Shown here one piece after another: positions 16,539-24,170 of a DNA stretch of 64,000 nt. The DNA is from Jiangella sp. DSM 45060. Its GTDB lineage: Bacteria; Actinomycetota; Actinomycetes; Jiangellales; Jiangellaceae. The translations under genes and the position numbers were made by a program. A model generated the notes under the pieces. That model was not told where the DNA came from and ran no database searches. It worked only from the letters and a program-made list of their open reading frames with translations. Each line of letters starts with the position of its first letter. Within the stretch, counting starts at the first letter, position 1. The DNA is taken from NCBI RefSeq assembly GCF_900105175.1, contig NZ_LT629771.1:6344622-6408621 (forward strand), given 5' to 3'.

Positions 16539-17684
16539 TCACCACTCGGCGAAGGAACCGTCCGGGTGCCGCCAGATCGGGCCGCGCCAGCGGTGCCCGA
16601 CCTCGTCGGCGCGGCGGACGGCGGCCTCGTCGATCGCGATGCCCAGCCCGGGCGCCGTCGGCCGCTCGACATACCCGTCGACGAAGCGGAAGACGGCGGG
16701 GTCGACGAGGTAGTCGAGCAGGTCGTTGCCGACGTTGTAGTGGATGCCGAGGCTCTGCTCCTGGATCAGGAAGTTCGGCGTCGCGAACGCCACCTGCAGG
16801 CTCGCGGCCAGCGCGATCGGGCCGAGCGGGCAGTGCGGCGCGAGGGTCGCGCCGGTCACCTCGGCCTGTGCGGCGATGCGGCGCACCTCGGAGATGCCGC
16901 CCGCGTGCGAGATGTCCGGCTGGACGACGCTGACGCCGGCTGCCAGCGGGCCGACGAACTCGGACCGGCCGAACAGCCGCTCGCCGGTCGCGATCGGCAC
17001 CGAGCTGCACGCGACCACCGACGCCAGTTGGGCGCCCAGCTCCGGCAGCACCGGCTCCTCGACGAACAGCGGGTGCAGCGGCGCCATCAGCGGCAGCAGG
17101 CGGCGCGCGTTGGCCGGTGAGACGCGGCCGTGGAAGTCGACGGCGACGTCGCGGTCCGGGCCGAGCACGTCGCGGGCCGCGGCCAGCCGCCGGAGCACGT
17201 CGTCGGTCGCGGCCTGGGTGGCGATGGGGCCGAGCTTGGCGCTGCCGTTCATCTTCACCGCGGTGAACCCCTCGGCCACCTTGGCCGCGATCGCGTCGGC
17301 GACTTCGGCGGGCTCGTCGCCGCCGACCCACGTGTACATGCGGACGCGGTCGCGCACCGGCCCGCCGAGCAGCGCGTGCACCGGCGCGCCGTACACCTGG
17401 CCGGCGATGTCCCACAGCGCCTGGTCCAGCCCGGCGACGGCGCTGGAGAGCACCGGCCCGCCGCGGTAGAAGCCGCCCTTGGAGAGCACCTGCCAGTGGT
17501 CCTCGATCCGCAGCGGGTCCTGCCCGACGAGCTGGTCGGCGAGCTCGTGGACCGCGGTGCGGACGGTGTCGGCGCGCCCCTCGACCACCGGCTCGCCCCA
17601 GCCGACGACCCCCTCATCCGTGGCGACGCGGCAGAACAGCCAGCGCGGCGGGACCTGGAACGTCTCGATGGCGGTGATCTTCAC
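16539..17684 (-). CDS. dgoD: D-galactonate dehydratase
   Basis: 381-residue enolase-superfamily enzyme that converts D-galactonate to 2-dehydro-3-deoxy-D-galactonate (De Ley-Doudoroff pathway). It matches E. coli DgoD in length and throughout, from MKITxIxTxxxPPRW and DEGVVGWGEPVVEGRA to GFYRGGP and the end RHPDGSFAEW. The Mg ligands and catalytic histidines are visible as DFHGRVS, FVEEPV, TGERLF and LAPHCPLGPIALA. The GTG start overlaps the regulator stop as GTGA, so it is translated with the FadR gene. The matching sugar-acid kinase and aldolase are not in this window. Confidence 0.93.
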   Translation of the reverse strand: MKITAIETFQVPPRWLFCRVATDEGVVGWGEPVVEGRADTVRTAVHELADQLVGQDPLRIEDHWQVLSKGGFYRGGPVLSSAVAGLDQALWDIAGQVYGAPVHALLGGPVRDRVRMYTWVGGDEPAEVADAIAAKVAEGFTAVKMNGSAKLGPIATQAATDDVLRRLAAARDVLGPDRDVAVDFHGRVSPANARRLLPLMAPLHPLFVEEPVLPELGAQLASVVACSSVPIATGERLFGRSEFVGPLAAGVSVVQPDISHAGGISEVRRIAAQAEVTGATLAPHCPLGPIALAASLQVAFATPNFLIQEQSLGIHYNVGNDLLDYLVDPAVFRFVDGYVERPTAPGLGIAIDEAAVRRADEVGHRWRGPIWRHPDGSFAEW

Positions 17685-18373
17685 TCGGGCTCCTTCCCGG
17701 ACGTGATCGCCCGGACGTCGCGGTCGGCTCGCGCCAGCAGCTCGCGGACCGCACTCTCGGCGCCGTCGGCGTCCCCACGCGTGACGGCGTCGAGGACGGC
17801 GCGGTGGGCGGGCACGCTGTCGTCGCGGCTGCCGTCGCCGTGCACCAGCAGGTCACGGGCGCGCAGTCCGGTCGCGATGACCTCCTCCAGCTGGCGCAGC
17901 AGCGCGTTGTGCGCGGCGGCCAGCAGCGCCCGGTGGAACGCGAGGTCGGCCTCGACGACGGCGTCGGGATCGGTCATCCGTGTGAGCGCGTCACCGAGCG
18001 CGGCGAGATCGGCGTCTGTGCGACGCCGCGCCGCCAGCCGCGCTCCGGCCGGCTCGACGATCTCGCGCACCTCGGCGAGGTCGGACAGGAACGCGTCATC
18101 GGCGCCGTTCTGCGCCTGCCACCGCAGCACGTCGGCGTCGAGCAGCGCCCACTCCTCGCGCGGGCGGACGAGCGTGCCGCGCTTCGGCCGTGCGTCGACC
18201 ATCCCTTTGGCGGCCAGGACCCGCAGCGCCTCGCGGACGACCGTGCGGCTGACACCCAGCTCGTTCTCCAGCCTGACCGGGTCGAGGACGGCCCCCGGCG
18301 CGACGTCGCCACGGACGATCAGCTCACCCAGATGCGCGACGACGGCGCCGTGGATGCCGCGGAAGACGCTCAC
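17681..18373 (-). CDS. FadR/GntR-family regulator of the galactonate locus
   Basis: 230 residues. An N-terminal winged helix (ELGVSRTVVREALRVLAAKGMVDARPKRGT) precedes an all-helical FCD effector domain with the metal or ligand residues expected in the family (DLAFHRALLAAAHN and a late PAHRAVLDAVTRGD). It overlaps dgoD by 4 nt in one operon, so it is most probably a DgoR-like repressor responding to galactonate. GTG 18373 is chosen because it starts right before the HTH. The upstream 190 bp carry a dispersed repeat that may confuse operator identification. Confidence 0.87.
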   Translation of the reverse strand: MSVFRGIHGAVVAHLGELIVRGDVAPGAVLDPVRLENELGVSRTVVREALRVLAAKGMVDARPKRGTLVRPREEWALLDADVLRWQAQNGADDAFLSDLAEVREIVEPAGARLAARRRTDADLAALGDALTRMTDPDAVVEADLAFHRALLAAAHNALLRQLEEVIATGLRARDLLVHGDGSRDDSVPAHRAVLDAVTRGDADGAESAVRELLARADRDVRAITSGKEPE

Positions 18374-18391
18374 GCCGGCCGCCCCCGATCA

Positions 18392-18520
18392 CGGGTCGCT
18401 CGAGGGTTGCCAGCGCGGAGGCCGGATGCGCGAGGGTTGTCTGCGCGGGAGCCGGACGCGCGGACGTTGTCGGCGCCCGCCCGTAGGGTGGGACTCCCTC
18501 CCAGCCGGGCGGGGACCGAA
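18392..18520 (+). repeat. Dispersed repeat C, copy 1, with tandem leader units
   Basis: Contains the 18-nt core GCCCGCCCGTAGGGTGGG shared by three places in the window. Upstream are about three degenerate units of roughly 30 nt each ending in GGGTTG(T/C)C or GTTGTCGG. The arms CCCGCCCG (18476-18483) and CGGGCGGG (18506-18513) can pair, with an inner TGGGA/TCCCA stem. TTGTCGGCG-N8-TAGGGT (18467-18489) also resembles the PafBC promoter, but no plus-strand gene follows. Confidence 0.65.
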
Positions 18521-18563
18521 CCCCGGCGAATCCGCACCGAACCGAACGGCCCGCAGGCGGCGC

Positions 18564-19349
18564 TCATGCCGAGTCCGCCGTCACGCTCCAGCCGCCGTCC
18601 ACGACGAGGTTGGCGCCGGTGATGTAGGAGGCGTCGGCGGAGCCGAGGAAGGCCACCGCGGCCGCCACCTCGTCCGGCCGGCCGAAGCGGGCCAGCGTGG
18701 TGGCGCGGACGCTGCGCTGTCGGTCCGGTTCCGCGACATCGTCCCAGGCGGGCGACATGATCGGGCCGGGGACGACGGTGTTGACGCGGAGGTCGGGGCC
18801 GTACTCGGCGGCCAGTTGGCGCCCGAGCGAGAGCAGCGCGCCCTTGGTCGCCGCGTACGCGGGGCGGCCGGGCAACCCGCGCAGGGCGTGCACCGACGAC
18901 GTGAGGACGATCGACCCGCGGGAGCGGCGCAGCAAGCCGGCCAGCGCGCGCACCGCCAGGAACGTCGCCGTGAGGTTGACGTCGACCTGACGGTGCCAGT
19001 CGGCGATGGACAGGCGGTCGGCCGGCTCGATCACCGCGATCGCCGCGTTCGAGTGCAGCAGGTCCAGCCGCCCGGGCAGTGAGCGGGCGACCCGCGTCCA
19101 GCCCTCCTCATCGGCGACGTCCAGCGGCACCCCGGCCGCCCCGCCACCGAATCCCGACGCGACGGCCGCGGCCGAGGCGGCCGGAACAGCACCCTCCAGC
19201 GCCGCCTCGTCGACGTCGGCCAGCAGGACGTGGGCGCCCTCCGCCGCCAGCCGTACAGCAGTCGCCGCGCCGATGCCGGACCCGGCGCCGGTGACCAGCG
19301 CGACCCGGCCGCGGTAGCGGGGCGCGAGGACGGTGTCACTCTCATTCAC
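18564..19349 (-). CDS. SDR-family oxidoreductase
   Basis: 261-residue short-chain dehydrogenase/reductase. Cofactor motif TGAGSGIG at residues 20-27 with an acidic residue after strand 2 (LLADVDE), suggesting NAD(H). Structural NAA motif in HSNAAIAV, catalytic Ser in VLTSSVH and YxxxK in YAATKGA, and a C-terminal SYITGANLVVDGGWS. It lies upstream of the galactonate regulator on the same strand, so a sugar dehydrogenase feeding galactonate is an attractive but unproven role. GTG 19349 gives the usual short N-terminus. 190 bp and repeat C separate it from the regulator. Confidence 0.85.
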   Translation of the reverse strand: MNESDTVLAPRYRGRVALVTGAGSGIGAATAVRLAAEGAHVLLADVDEAALEGAVPAASAAAVASGFGGGAAGVPLDVADEEGWTRVARSLPGRLDLLHSNAAIAVIEPADRLSIADWHRQVDVNLTATFLAVRALAGLLRRSRGSIVLTSSVHALRGLPGRPAYAATKGALLSLGRQLAAEYGPDLRVNTVVPGPIMSPAWDDVAEPDRQRSVRATTLARFGRPDEVAAAVAFLGSADASYITGANLVVDGGWSVTADSA

Positions 19350-19452
19350 GAGCGGAAGCCTAGCGTTCAGTCATCTTGTATGACTATTGGAGCCAGTCGA
19401 CCCGTCGCCGGGTGCGATCGGGCCGACGGTCCCGGCGCCGGTGCCGCGCTGG

Positions 19453-20583
19453 TCAGACGGCAGGTGGCGCGGGTTGGGCGGATACGGCGGCGGCTGCGGC
19501 GCGGTCGGCGAGGGTGCGCACCGCGGCCGTCAACGGCGCCGGCCCGTGGACGGTGAACGGGCAGCCGAGCGTGATCAGGCGGCCCGCCAGCCACTCCATC
19601 GAGTCGTCGCGCCGGGCGTCGAGCCGGCACCGCTCGTCGTCGACGGCGACGACCTGGCCGGGTGTGTCGCCGAGCCGTCCGGCGACCGCGCTCGCCGGCG
19701 CCTCGAACGTGACGACGACGTGCAGCTCGGGGGTGCCCCAGTCGGTGCGCCGCCCGGCCACGTACCCCGCCGCGTCCTCGGCCGGCAGGGTCCGCTGCTC
19801 GCGCACCCGGACCCCAGTCGGCTGGACGCGTCCGATCCGGTCCACCCGGAACGTCCGCCAGCCGTCCCGCCCCGGGCCACCACCGTGACCTCCGGCGACC
19901 TGACCTGTGCGAAGGCGAGTGTCAGAGCCCGCCCGTAGGGTGGGATGGCCCTCCCGGCCGGGCGGGGTCCGCACCCCGGTCGACACCGATTCGGCGGACG
20001 CCCGGTCGACGTCCCAGGCGACGAGGTACCAGCGGCGGCCCGAGGGCACCAGGGCGAGCGGCTCCACCAGCCGGCTCGAGCCCGTTCCGTCCCCCGACGT
20101 GTAGCGGAACCGCACCCGCTCGCGGGTCGCGGCGGCCGCGGCCAGCGCCGTCAGCACCTCCGGATCGACGACCGGCCCCGCGCCGTCCGCGCCCACCGGC
20201 AGCGTCGCCGCCCCGATCGTCCGCACCCGGTGCCGCAGCCGCGACGGCAGCACCTGCTCCAGCTTCCCGAGCGCCCGCACCGACGCCTCCTCGATGCCGG
20301 CGACGGCGGACCCGGCGGCCGCGCGCAGTCCGACCGCGATCGCCACCGCCTCCTCGTCGTCGAGCAGCAACGGCGGCAGCGCGGCGCCCGCGACCAGCCG
20401 GTAGCCGCCGGCCGCGCCCAGGGTCGCCTCGACCGGGTAGCCGAGGTCGCGCAGCCGGTCGACGTCGCGGCGGACGGTACGTGGGGTGACGCCCAGGCGC
20501 TGGGCCAGCTCGCTGCCGGGCCACTCGCGCGGCGTCTGCAACAGCGACAGCAGCGCGAGCAGCCGGCCAGGGGTGTCGCTCAT
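19453..20583 (-). CDS. YafY-type HTH/WYL regulator carrying an in-frame repeat insertion
   Basis: About 376 residues: an HTH_11 domain (ELAQRLGVTPRTVRRDVDRL), a WYL domain with RRWYLVAWDVD, and a WCX C-terminal region. Compared with its paralogue at 41217, in which WDVER runs directly into DWRTFRVDRL, this protein has about 45 extra Gly/Arg/Thr-rich residues between WDVDR and DGWRTFRVDRI. They coincide exactly with dispersed repeat C. The frame is intact, so the gene may still function or be mildly impaired. ATG 20583 aligns with the paralogue; ATG 20595, 6 nt after a TAGTTC box, is the alternative. Divergent from the epoxide hydrolase, which it may control. Confidence 0.82.
   Translation of the reverse strand: MSDTPGRLLALLSLLQTPREWPGSELAQRLGVTPRTVRRDVDRLRDLGYPVEATLGAAGGYRLVAGAALPPLLLDDEEAVAIAVGLRAAAGSAVAGIEEASVRALGKLEQVLPSRLRHRVRTIGAATLPVGADGAGPVVDPEVLTALAAAAATRERVRFRYTSGDGTGSSRLVEPLALVPSGRRWYLVAWDVDRASAESVSTGVRTPPGREGHPTLRAGSDTRLRTGQVAGGHGGGPGRDGWRTFRVDRIGRVQPTGVRVREQRTLPAEDAAGYVAGRRTDWGTPELHVVVTFEAPASAVAGRLGDTPGQVVAVDDERCRLDARRDDSMEWLAGRLITLGCPFTVHGPAPLTAAVRTLADRAAAAAVSAQPAPPAV
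19867..20004 (+). repeat. Dispersed repeat C, copy 2, inserted in a coding sequence
   Basis: About 138 nt (46 codons) absent from the paralogous regulator. It contains the core GCCCGCCCGTAGGGTGGG at 19927-19944 and the pairing arms CCCGCCCG (19928-19935) and CGGGCGGG (19959-19966). The preceding GTGTCAGAG-N8-TAGGGT is a weaker version of the PafBC-like string in the other copies. Boundaries are set by comparison with the paralogue and are accurate to a few codons. Confidence 0.7.
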
Positions 20584-20601
20584 GAATCCCAGCATGCCGC
20601 A

Positions 20602-20639
20602 GAACTAGGACAAGAACAGACCTAGATGCCTTCTAGCGT
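20602..20639. promoter_or_regulatory. Divergent promoter region with CTAGG-N11-CCTAG inverted repeat
   Basis: A TAGTTC box on the minus strand (20602-20607) faces the WYL gene and a TAGCGT box (20634-20639) faces the epoxide hydrolase, 7 nt before its ATG. Between them CTAGG (20605-20609) and CCTAG (20621-20625) form an inverted repeat overlapping the first box, a plausible autoregulatory operator for the WYL protein. Confidence 0.45.
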
Positions 20640-20646
20640 CAGTGCC

Positions 20647-21774
20647 ATGACGACCTTTCGCATCGACATCCCGCAGCACGACCTCGACGACCTGCACGAA
20701 CGGCTGGCCCGCACGCGCTGGACGCCACAGCTGCCCGGCGACGGGTGGGAGCGTGGCGTGCCCACCGACTGGCTGCGCGACGTCGCCGAGTACTGGCGCA
20801 CCGGCTACGACTGGCGCGAGCGCGAGGCCCGGCTCAACGCGTTCCCGCAGTTCGTCGACGAGATCGACGGGCTGGATCTGCACTACCTGCACGTCCGCTC
20901 GCCGGAGCCGGACGCGCTGCCGCTGATCCTCGCGCACGGCTGGCCGAACTCGTTCGTCGAGTTCGCCAGGACGATCCCGCTCCTCGCGCGGACCTTCCAC
21001 GTGGTGGTGCCCTCCGTGCCCGGCTTCGGCTTCTCCGCGGCCCCGCGCACGACGGGGTTCGGCATCGGCTCCGTCGCCGCCATGTACGCACAGCTCATGG
21101 AGCGGCTCGGCTACGACCGCTACGGGACGCAGGGCGGCGACCTCGGCGCGTACGTCGCGCCGGAGCTCGCCCGGCAGCACCCGGACCGCGTCGTCGGCGT
21201 GCACATCGACGGCGGCTTCGGCTTCCCGACGGAGGACGACGTGCCCGGCATGACGGCGGACGAGCGGGCCGAGTGGGACCTCATGCAGCAGTGGATGTCC
21301 GGCGGCGTCGACCACCACGCGCTGCTGCGAGCCGCACCGCAGACGTTCGGCCACGGCTGGCACGATTCGCCGGTGGCGCTCCTGGCGTGGCACGCGCACA
21401 AGTTCCAGGAGTTCTCCATGTCCGACCGGCCGCTGCTCGACGTCATCGACCGCGACGCGTTCCTCGACAACGTCAGCGTCTACTGGTTCACGAAGACCGC
21501 GGCGACGTCGTCGTGGCCGATGTACGAAGGGCTGGCGCAGCACGACGGGTCGGCGAGGTTCGCGTGGCCACGGGGCCAGAAGGCGGTGCCGTCGGGCGTC
21601 TACGGCGGCGGCTCGGCGCTGATGCGGCGGCTGGCCGAGCGGGACAACACGATCGTGCACTGGCCCGAGGGCAATCCGGGCAGCCACCACTTCATCGCGA
21701 TGGAACAGCCGGCCGGACACGTCGCCGACATCGCGGCGTTCTTCGCGAAGGTCCGGGATTCACAGCGACTCTGA
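20647..21774 (+). CDS. Epoxide hydrolase (alpha/beta-hydrolase with EHN domain)
   Basis: 375 residues. The N-terminal EHN segment (FRIDIPQHDLDDLHERLART) typical of microsomal-type epoxide hydrolases is followed by an alpha/beta-hydrolase core. Visible are the oxyanion motif ILAHGWPNS, the nucleophile elbow GTQGGDLGAYVAP with Asp, and a late PGSHHFIAMEQP segment with the catalytic-type His. The lid carries candidate tyrosines (VSVYWFT). It should open epoxides to diols; the physiological substrate is unknown. ATG 20647 is 7 nt after TAGCGT, suggesting a leaderless mRNA. Divergent WYL regulator upstream. Confidence 0.87.
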   Translation: MTTFRIDIPQHDLDDLHERLARTRWTPQLPGDGWERGVPTDWLRDVAEYWRTGYDWREREARLNAFPQFVDEIDGLDLHYLHVRSPEPDALPLILAHGWPNSFVEFARTIPLLARTFHVVVPSVPGFGFSAAPRTTGFGIGSVAAMYAQLMERLGYDRYGTQGGDLGAYVAPELARQHPDRVVGVHIDGGFGFPTEDDVPGMTADERAEWDLMQQWMSGGVDHHALLRAAPQTFGHGWHDSPVALLAWHAHKFQEFSMSDRPLLDVIDRDAFLDNVSVYWFTKTAATSSWPMYEGLAQHDGSARFAWPRGQKAVPSGVYGGGSALMRRLAERDNTIVHWPEGNPGSHHFIAMEQPAGHVADIAAFFAKVRDSQRL

Positions 21775-21787
21775 CTACCCTCGGAGC

Positions 21788-22717
21788 ATGCGCCCCTACT
21801 CGCCCCGGCCCGGCGGTGTCGTCCTCGGCCTGCTGATGTTCGTGGCCGGCGCCCTCGGCACCTGGGCGAGCTGGCGGTGGTTCGTCGACACCGCGGTCGG
21901 GCAGCGCATCGACCAGGTCGCGTTCCGCGGCTCCGGCATCGGCCGGTCCACGCTGTGGTCGGGCGCCGAGCGCGTGCTCGACGTCGTGTCGGTGCCGTTC
22001 GTCGTGGTGGTGCTCGGGGCCGTCGCCCTGATCGCACTCATGCGGCAGCGCTGGCTGCTGGCATTGCAGGTCATCGTGCTGGTCGGCGGCGCCAACCTCA
22101 CCACGCAGGTGCTCAAGCACGTCGTGCTCGACCGTCCGCGGGTGGCCGGCGACACCGGCCCGCTCGGCAACTCGCTGCCCAGCGGGCACACCACGGTCGC
22201 CGCCAGCGTGGCGGCCGCGCTCGTGCTGGTGGTGCCGCGACGGGCCCGGCCCGCGGTCGCGGTCCTCGGCGCCGGGTACGCCGCCGTCACCGGCATCTCG
22301 ACCATGGTCGGCGGCTGGCACCGGCCGTCCGACGTCGTCGCCGCCATCACCGTCGTGCTGGCGTGGGCCGGGCTGACGACGGTGCTCACCGCGGTCAGCA
22401 GTCCCGAGCGGATGCCGTCGCCGCCGCCCGGCAACACCCCGACGGCGGTCGTCACCGGCCTGTTCGCCGTCGTGGCCGGCGTCACCGGCGTCATGGCCGT
22501 CTCGGCGCTGCAGCGCACCCGCGACGTCCTGAACACCGCCGGCGCCGTCACCGAGCGCTCCGACCTCGCGACGGCGTACGTCGGCGCCGCGCTCGGCGTG
22601 GTGGCCGTGACGGCGCTCGCCTACGCCGCGATCCTGGTCGCGCACCAGGTCGCGAGCCGCCCCGCGCAGCCCGCCCGGGCGTCGTCCGCGCGATCGGTCT
22701 CGGCGGGCGTCTCTTAG
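21788..22717 (+). CDS. PAP2-family membrane phosphatase
   Basis: 309-residue integral membrane protein with about six helices. The three phosphatase motifs are readable as KHVVLDRPR (KxxxxxxRP type), LPSGHTTVAASVA (PSGH) and VGGWHRPSDVVAA (xxxHxxxD). Such proteins dephosphorylate undecaprenyl pyrophosphate or phosphatidic acid at the outer face of the membrane. A C-terminal pair of extra helices (TAVVTGLFAVVAGVTGVMAV and a second near the end) extends beyond the core. ATG 21788 lies 6 nt after TACCCT, leaderless style. Confidence 0.87.
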   Translation: MRPYSPRPGGVVLGLLMFVAGALGTWASWRWFVDTAVGQRIDQVAFRGSGIGRSTLWSGAERVLDVVSVPFVVVVLGAVALIALMRQRWLLALQVIVLVGGANLTTQVLKHVVLDRPRVAGDTGPLGNSLPSGHTTVAASVAAALVLVVPRRARPAVAVLGAGYAAVTGISTMVGGWHRPSDVVAAITVVLAWAGLTTVLTAVSSPERMPSPPPGNTPTAVVTGLFAVVAGVTGVMAVSALQRTRDVLNTAGAVTERSDLATAYVGAALGVVAVTALAYAAILVAHQVASRPAQPARASSARSVSAGVS

Positions 22718-22755
22718 GCGTTCGGTGCTGTCACGGCAGCGTGCCGGAGGAGGGG

Positions 22756-22767
22756 GAACAGGTGTTC
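22756..22767. promoter_or_regulatory. LexA-like SOS box
   Basis: GAACAGGTGTTC fits the actinobacterial LexA core GAAC-N4-GTTC. It is 30 bp upstream of the -35 hexamer of the 74-residue gene at 22857. One match to an 8-base pattern is expected by chance in a window this size, so this is only a candidate. Confidence 0.3.
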
Positions 22768-22797
22768 AACGCTGCCCGCCGAACTGATGGTCAAGAG

Positions 22798-22827
22798 TTG
22801 ACATAGTCTTCCAAAGAGGGCTACACA
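22798..22827 (+). promoter_or_regulatory. Sigma-A-type promoter of the 22857 gene
   Basis: TTGACA at 22798-22803 is followed after 17-18 nt by CTACAC/TACACA (22821-22827) in a locally AT-richer stretch. It is the clearest canonical housekeeping promoter in the window, with a leader of about 25 nt. Confidence 0.6.
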
Positions 22828-22856
22828 ACGGACCCCAAGAGCGGCAGACTGACGCA

Positions 22857-23081
22857 ATGACCTCTCGTACACCGGCCGCGAGGCCTGTTTTTCCTTCGAG
22901 TCCATTCCGCCCCATCGCTCCTCCCCCCGTCCAGAAGTTCTCCATCGATGACCTGCTCACTCACGACCGTCACGGTCTTGGCCGCGTCGTCAGCGTTCCC
23001 GGCGACCACGAGGTTCACGTCGATTTCGGCACCGCCGTACGCCGCATCGCCCTGCCGAACCCGAAGGTCACCCGGCTCTGA
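22857..23081 (+). CDS. Small conserved protein with SH3/KOW-like barrel
   Basis: 74 residues. A proline-rich N-terminus (ARPVFPSSPFRPIAPPPVQ) precedes FSIDDLLTHDRHGLGRVVSV then DHEVHVDFGTAVRRIALP. The HDxxGxGxV...VxF pattern is that of small beta-barrels such as the C-terminal Tudor-like domain of UvrD/PcrA helicases and CarD-like modules, which bind RNA polymerase or nucleic acid. It is a recurrent stand-alone small protein in actinobacteria; exact function unknown. A strong promoter and a LexA-like box precede it. Confidence 0.7.
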   Translation: MTSRTPAARPVFPSSPFRPIAPPPVQKFSIDDLLTHDRHGLGRVVSVPGDHEVHVDFGTAVRRIALPNPKVTRL

Positions 23082-23199
23082 GCCGTCGCCTTTTCGCACA
23101 TAGCCACAAATCTCATCGAAACGTCTCGGCATCCGGCCGCCCGGCGGCGGGTTGTGTCAACATCCGCCATGCCGGCCGGCCGGGGCGGGACGCTCGCTC

Positions 23200-23298
23200 G
23201 CCTCGGCCCGGCGGGGAACGCCGTCAGGGGTAGGCTGCGGGCGTCCGAGCGAGGAACGAGCGAGGCGGGCGGAGACGGCGTCCCCGCCGGGCCGAGGC
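23200..23298 (+). repeat. Hairpin repeat family A, copy 1
   Basis: Arms 23200-23225 and 23274-23298 are complementary along 25 bp (one bulged A) and enclose a 48-nt loop (23226-23273) beginning AGGGGTAGGCTGCGG and containing GAGCGAGG-AAC-GAGCGAGG. The loop is 47/48 identical to the copy at 28429-28522, whereas the arms differ completely. It lies between the stop of the small gene and the convergent sigma-factor gene, so it could also terminate both. Confidence 0.8.
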
Positions 23299-23309
23299 GC
23301 GACGCTCCG

Positions 23310-24170
23310 TCACCGACGCCGCAGGCTGGTCAGCCGATCCGGGTTCCGGAACGCCAGTAGCCGCGCCACCTGGCCGTCGCGCGTCTCGACGACGCCCGCC
23401 ACGTCCAGCCGGCCGTCCAGCCAGCCGACGATGCCCGGCTCGCCGTTGAGCTCGGCGTACTCGAACCGGTAGCCGGCCATCTCGCCACGGGCCACCAGAC
23501 CCTGGAGGAACCGGGCGACCTTGTCCGCACCCATGACCGGACGACGAGCCGCGCGGACCTTCCCGTCGGTGTCGTTGATCATGACGACGTCGGGCGCCAG
23601 CACCTCCATCAGCTCCGCCAGGTTCCCCTCGGCCGTGGCGCGCAGGAACCGCTCGGTGACCGCGCGCCGCTGCTCCGGGTCGGTGTCGAACCGCGGCCGG
23701 CGCGCCTGGACGTGCTCGCGGGCCCGGTGCGCGACCTGCCGCACCGACGCCTCACTGCGGTCCAGCGCCGTCGCGATCTCCGCGTGCGCGAACCCGAACA
23801 CCTCGCGCAGCACGAACACGGCCCGCTCGATCGGCGTCAGCGTCTCCAGGACCACGAGCATCGCCATCGACACGTCCTCGGCCAGCTCGACGCCACCGGC
23901 CGCGTCGGGCCCGGTCACCAGCGGCTCGGGCAGCCACGGCCCGACGTAGGTCTCGCGCCGGGTGCGCAGCGTGCGCATCCGGTTCAACGCCAGCCGGGTC
24001 GCGATGCGGACGAGATACGCCTTCGGCTCGAGCACGTCCGACCGGTCGTCGGCGGACCACCGCAGCCAGGTGTCCTGCACGACGTCCTCGGCGTCGGCGA
24101 CGCTGCCGAGCAGTTCGTACGCGACGGTGAACAGCAGCCCGCGGTGCCGCTGGAACGGGTCGTCGGTCAT
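23310..24170 (-). CDS. ECF41-type RNA polymerase sigma factor with SnoaL-like C-terminus
   Basis: 286 residues: sigma region 2 (RHRGLLFTVAYELLGSVADA with AEDVVQDTWLRW), region 4 (TPIERAVFVLREVFGFAHAE then SEASVRQVAHRAREHV), and a C-terminal SnoaL/NTF2-like domain of about 110 residues (LRATAEGNLAELMEVLAPDV). This is the ECF41 (SigJ-like) architecture, in which the C-terminal domain replaces a separate anti-sigma factor. ECF41 genes normally sit beside a carboxymuconolactone decarboxylase, oxidoreductase or epimerase gene. Here the CMD partner is immediately upstream with a 4-nt overlap, and is probably its target. Confidence 0.92.
   Translation of the reverse strand: MTDDPFQRHRGLLFTVAYELLGSVADAEDVVQDTWLRWSADDRSDVLEPKAYLVRIATRLALNRMRTLRTRRETYVGPWLPEPLVTGPDAAGGVELAEDVSMAMLVVLETLTPIERAVFVLREVFGFAHAEIATALDRSEASVRQVAHRAREHVQARRPRFDTDPEQRRAVTERFLRATAEGNLAELMEVLAPDVVMINDTDGKVRAARRPVMGADKVARFLQGLVARGEMAGYRFEYAELNGEPGIVGWLDGRLDVAGVVETRDGQVARLLAFRNPDRLTSLRRR

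Noticed and set aside
22756-22767. LexA box as proof of SOS control of the 22857 gene
   Set aside because: About one GAAC-N4-GTTC match is expected by chance in 64 kb. Kept only as a low-confidence site.
22743-22806. A 14-codon frame from a GTG after GGAGGAGGGGG
   Set aside because: It has a good ribosome site but overlaps the promoter of the next gene and has no amino acid pattern suggesting a leader peptide.
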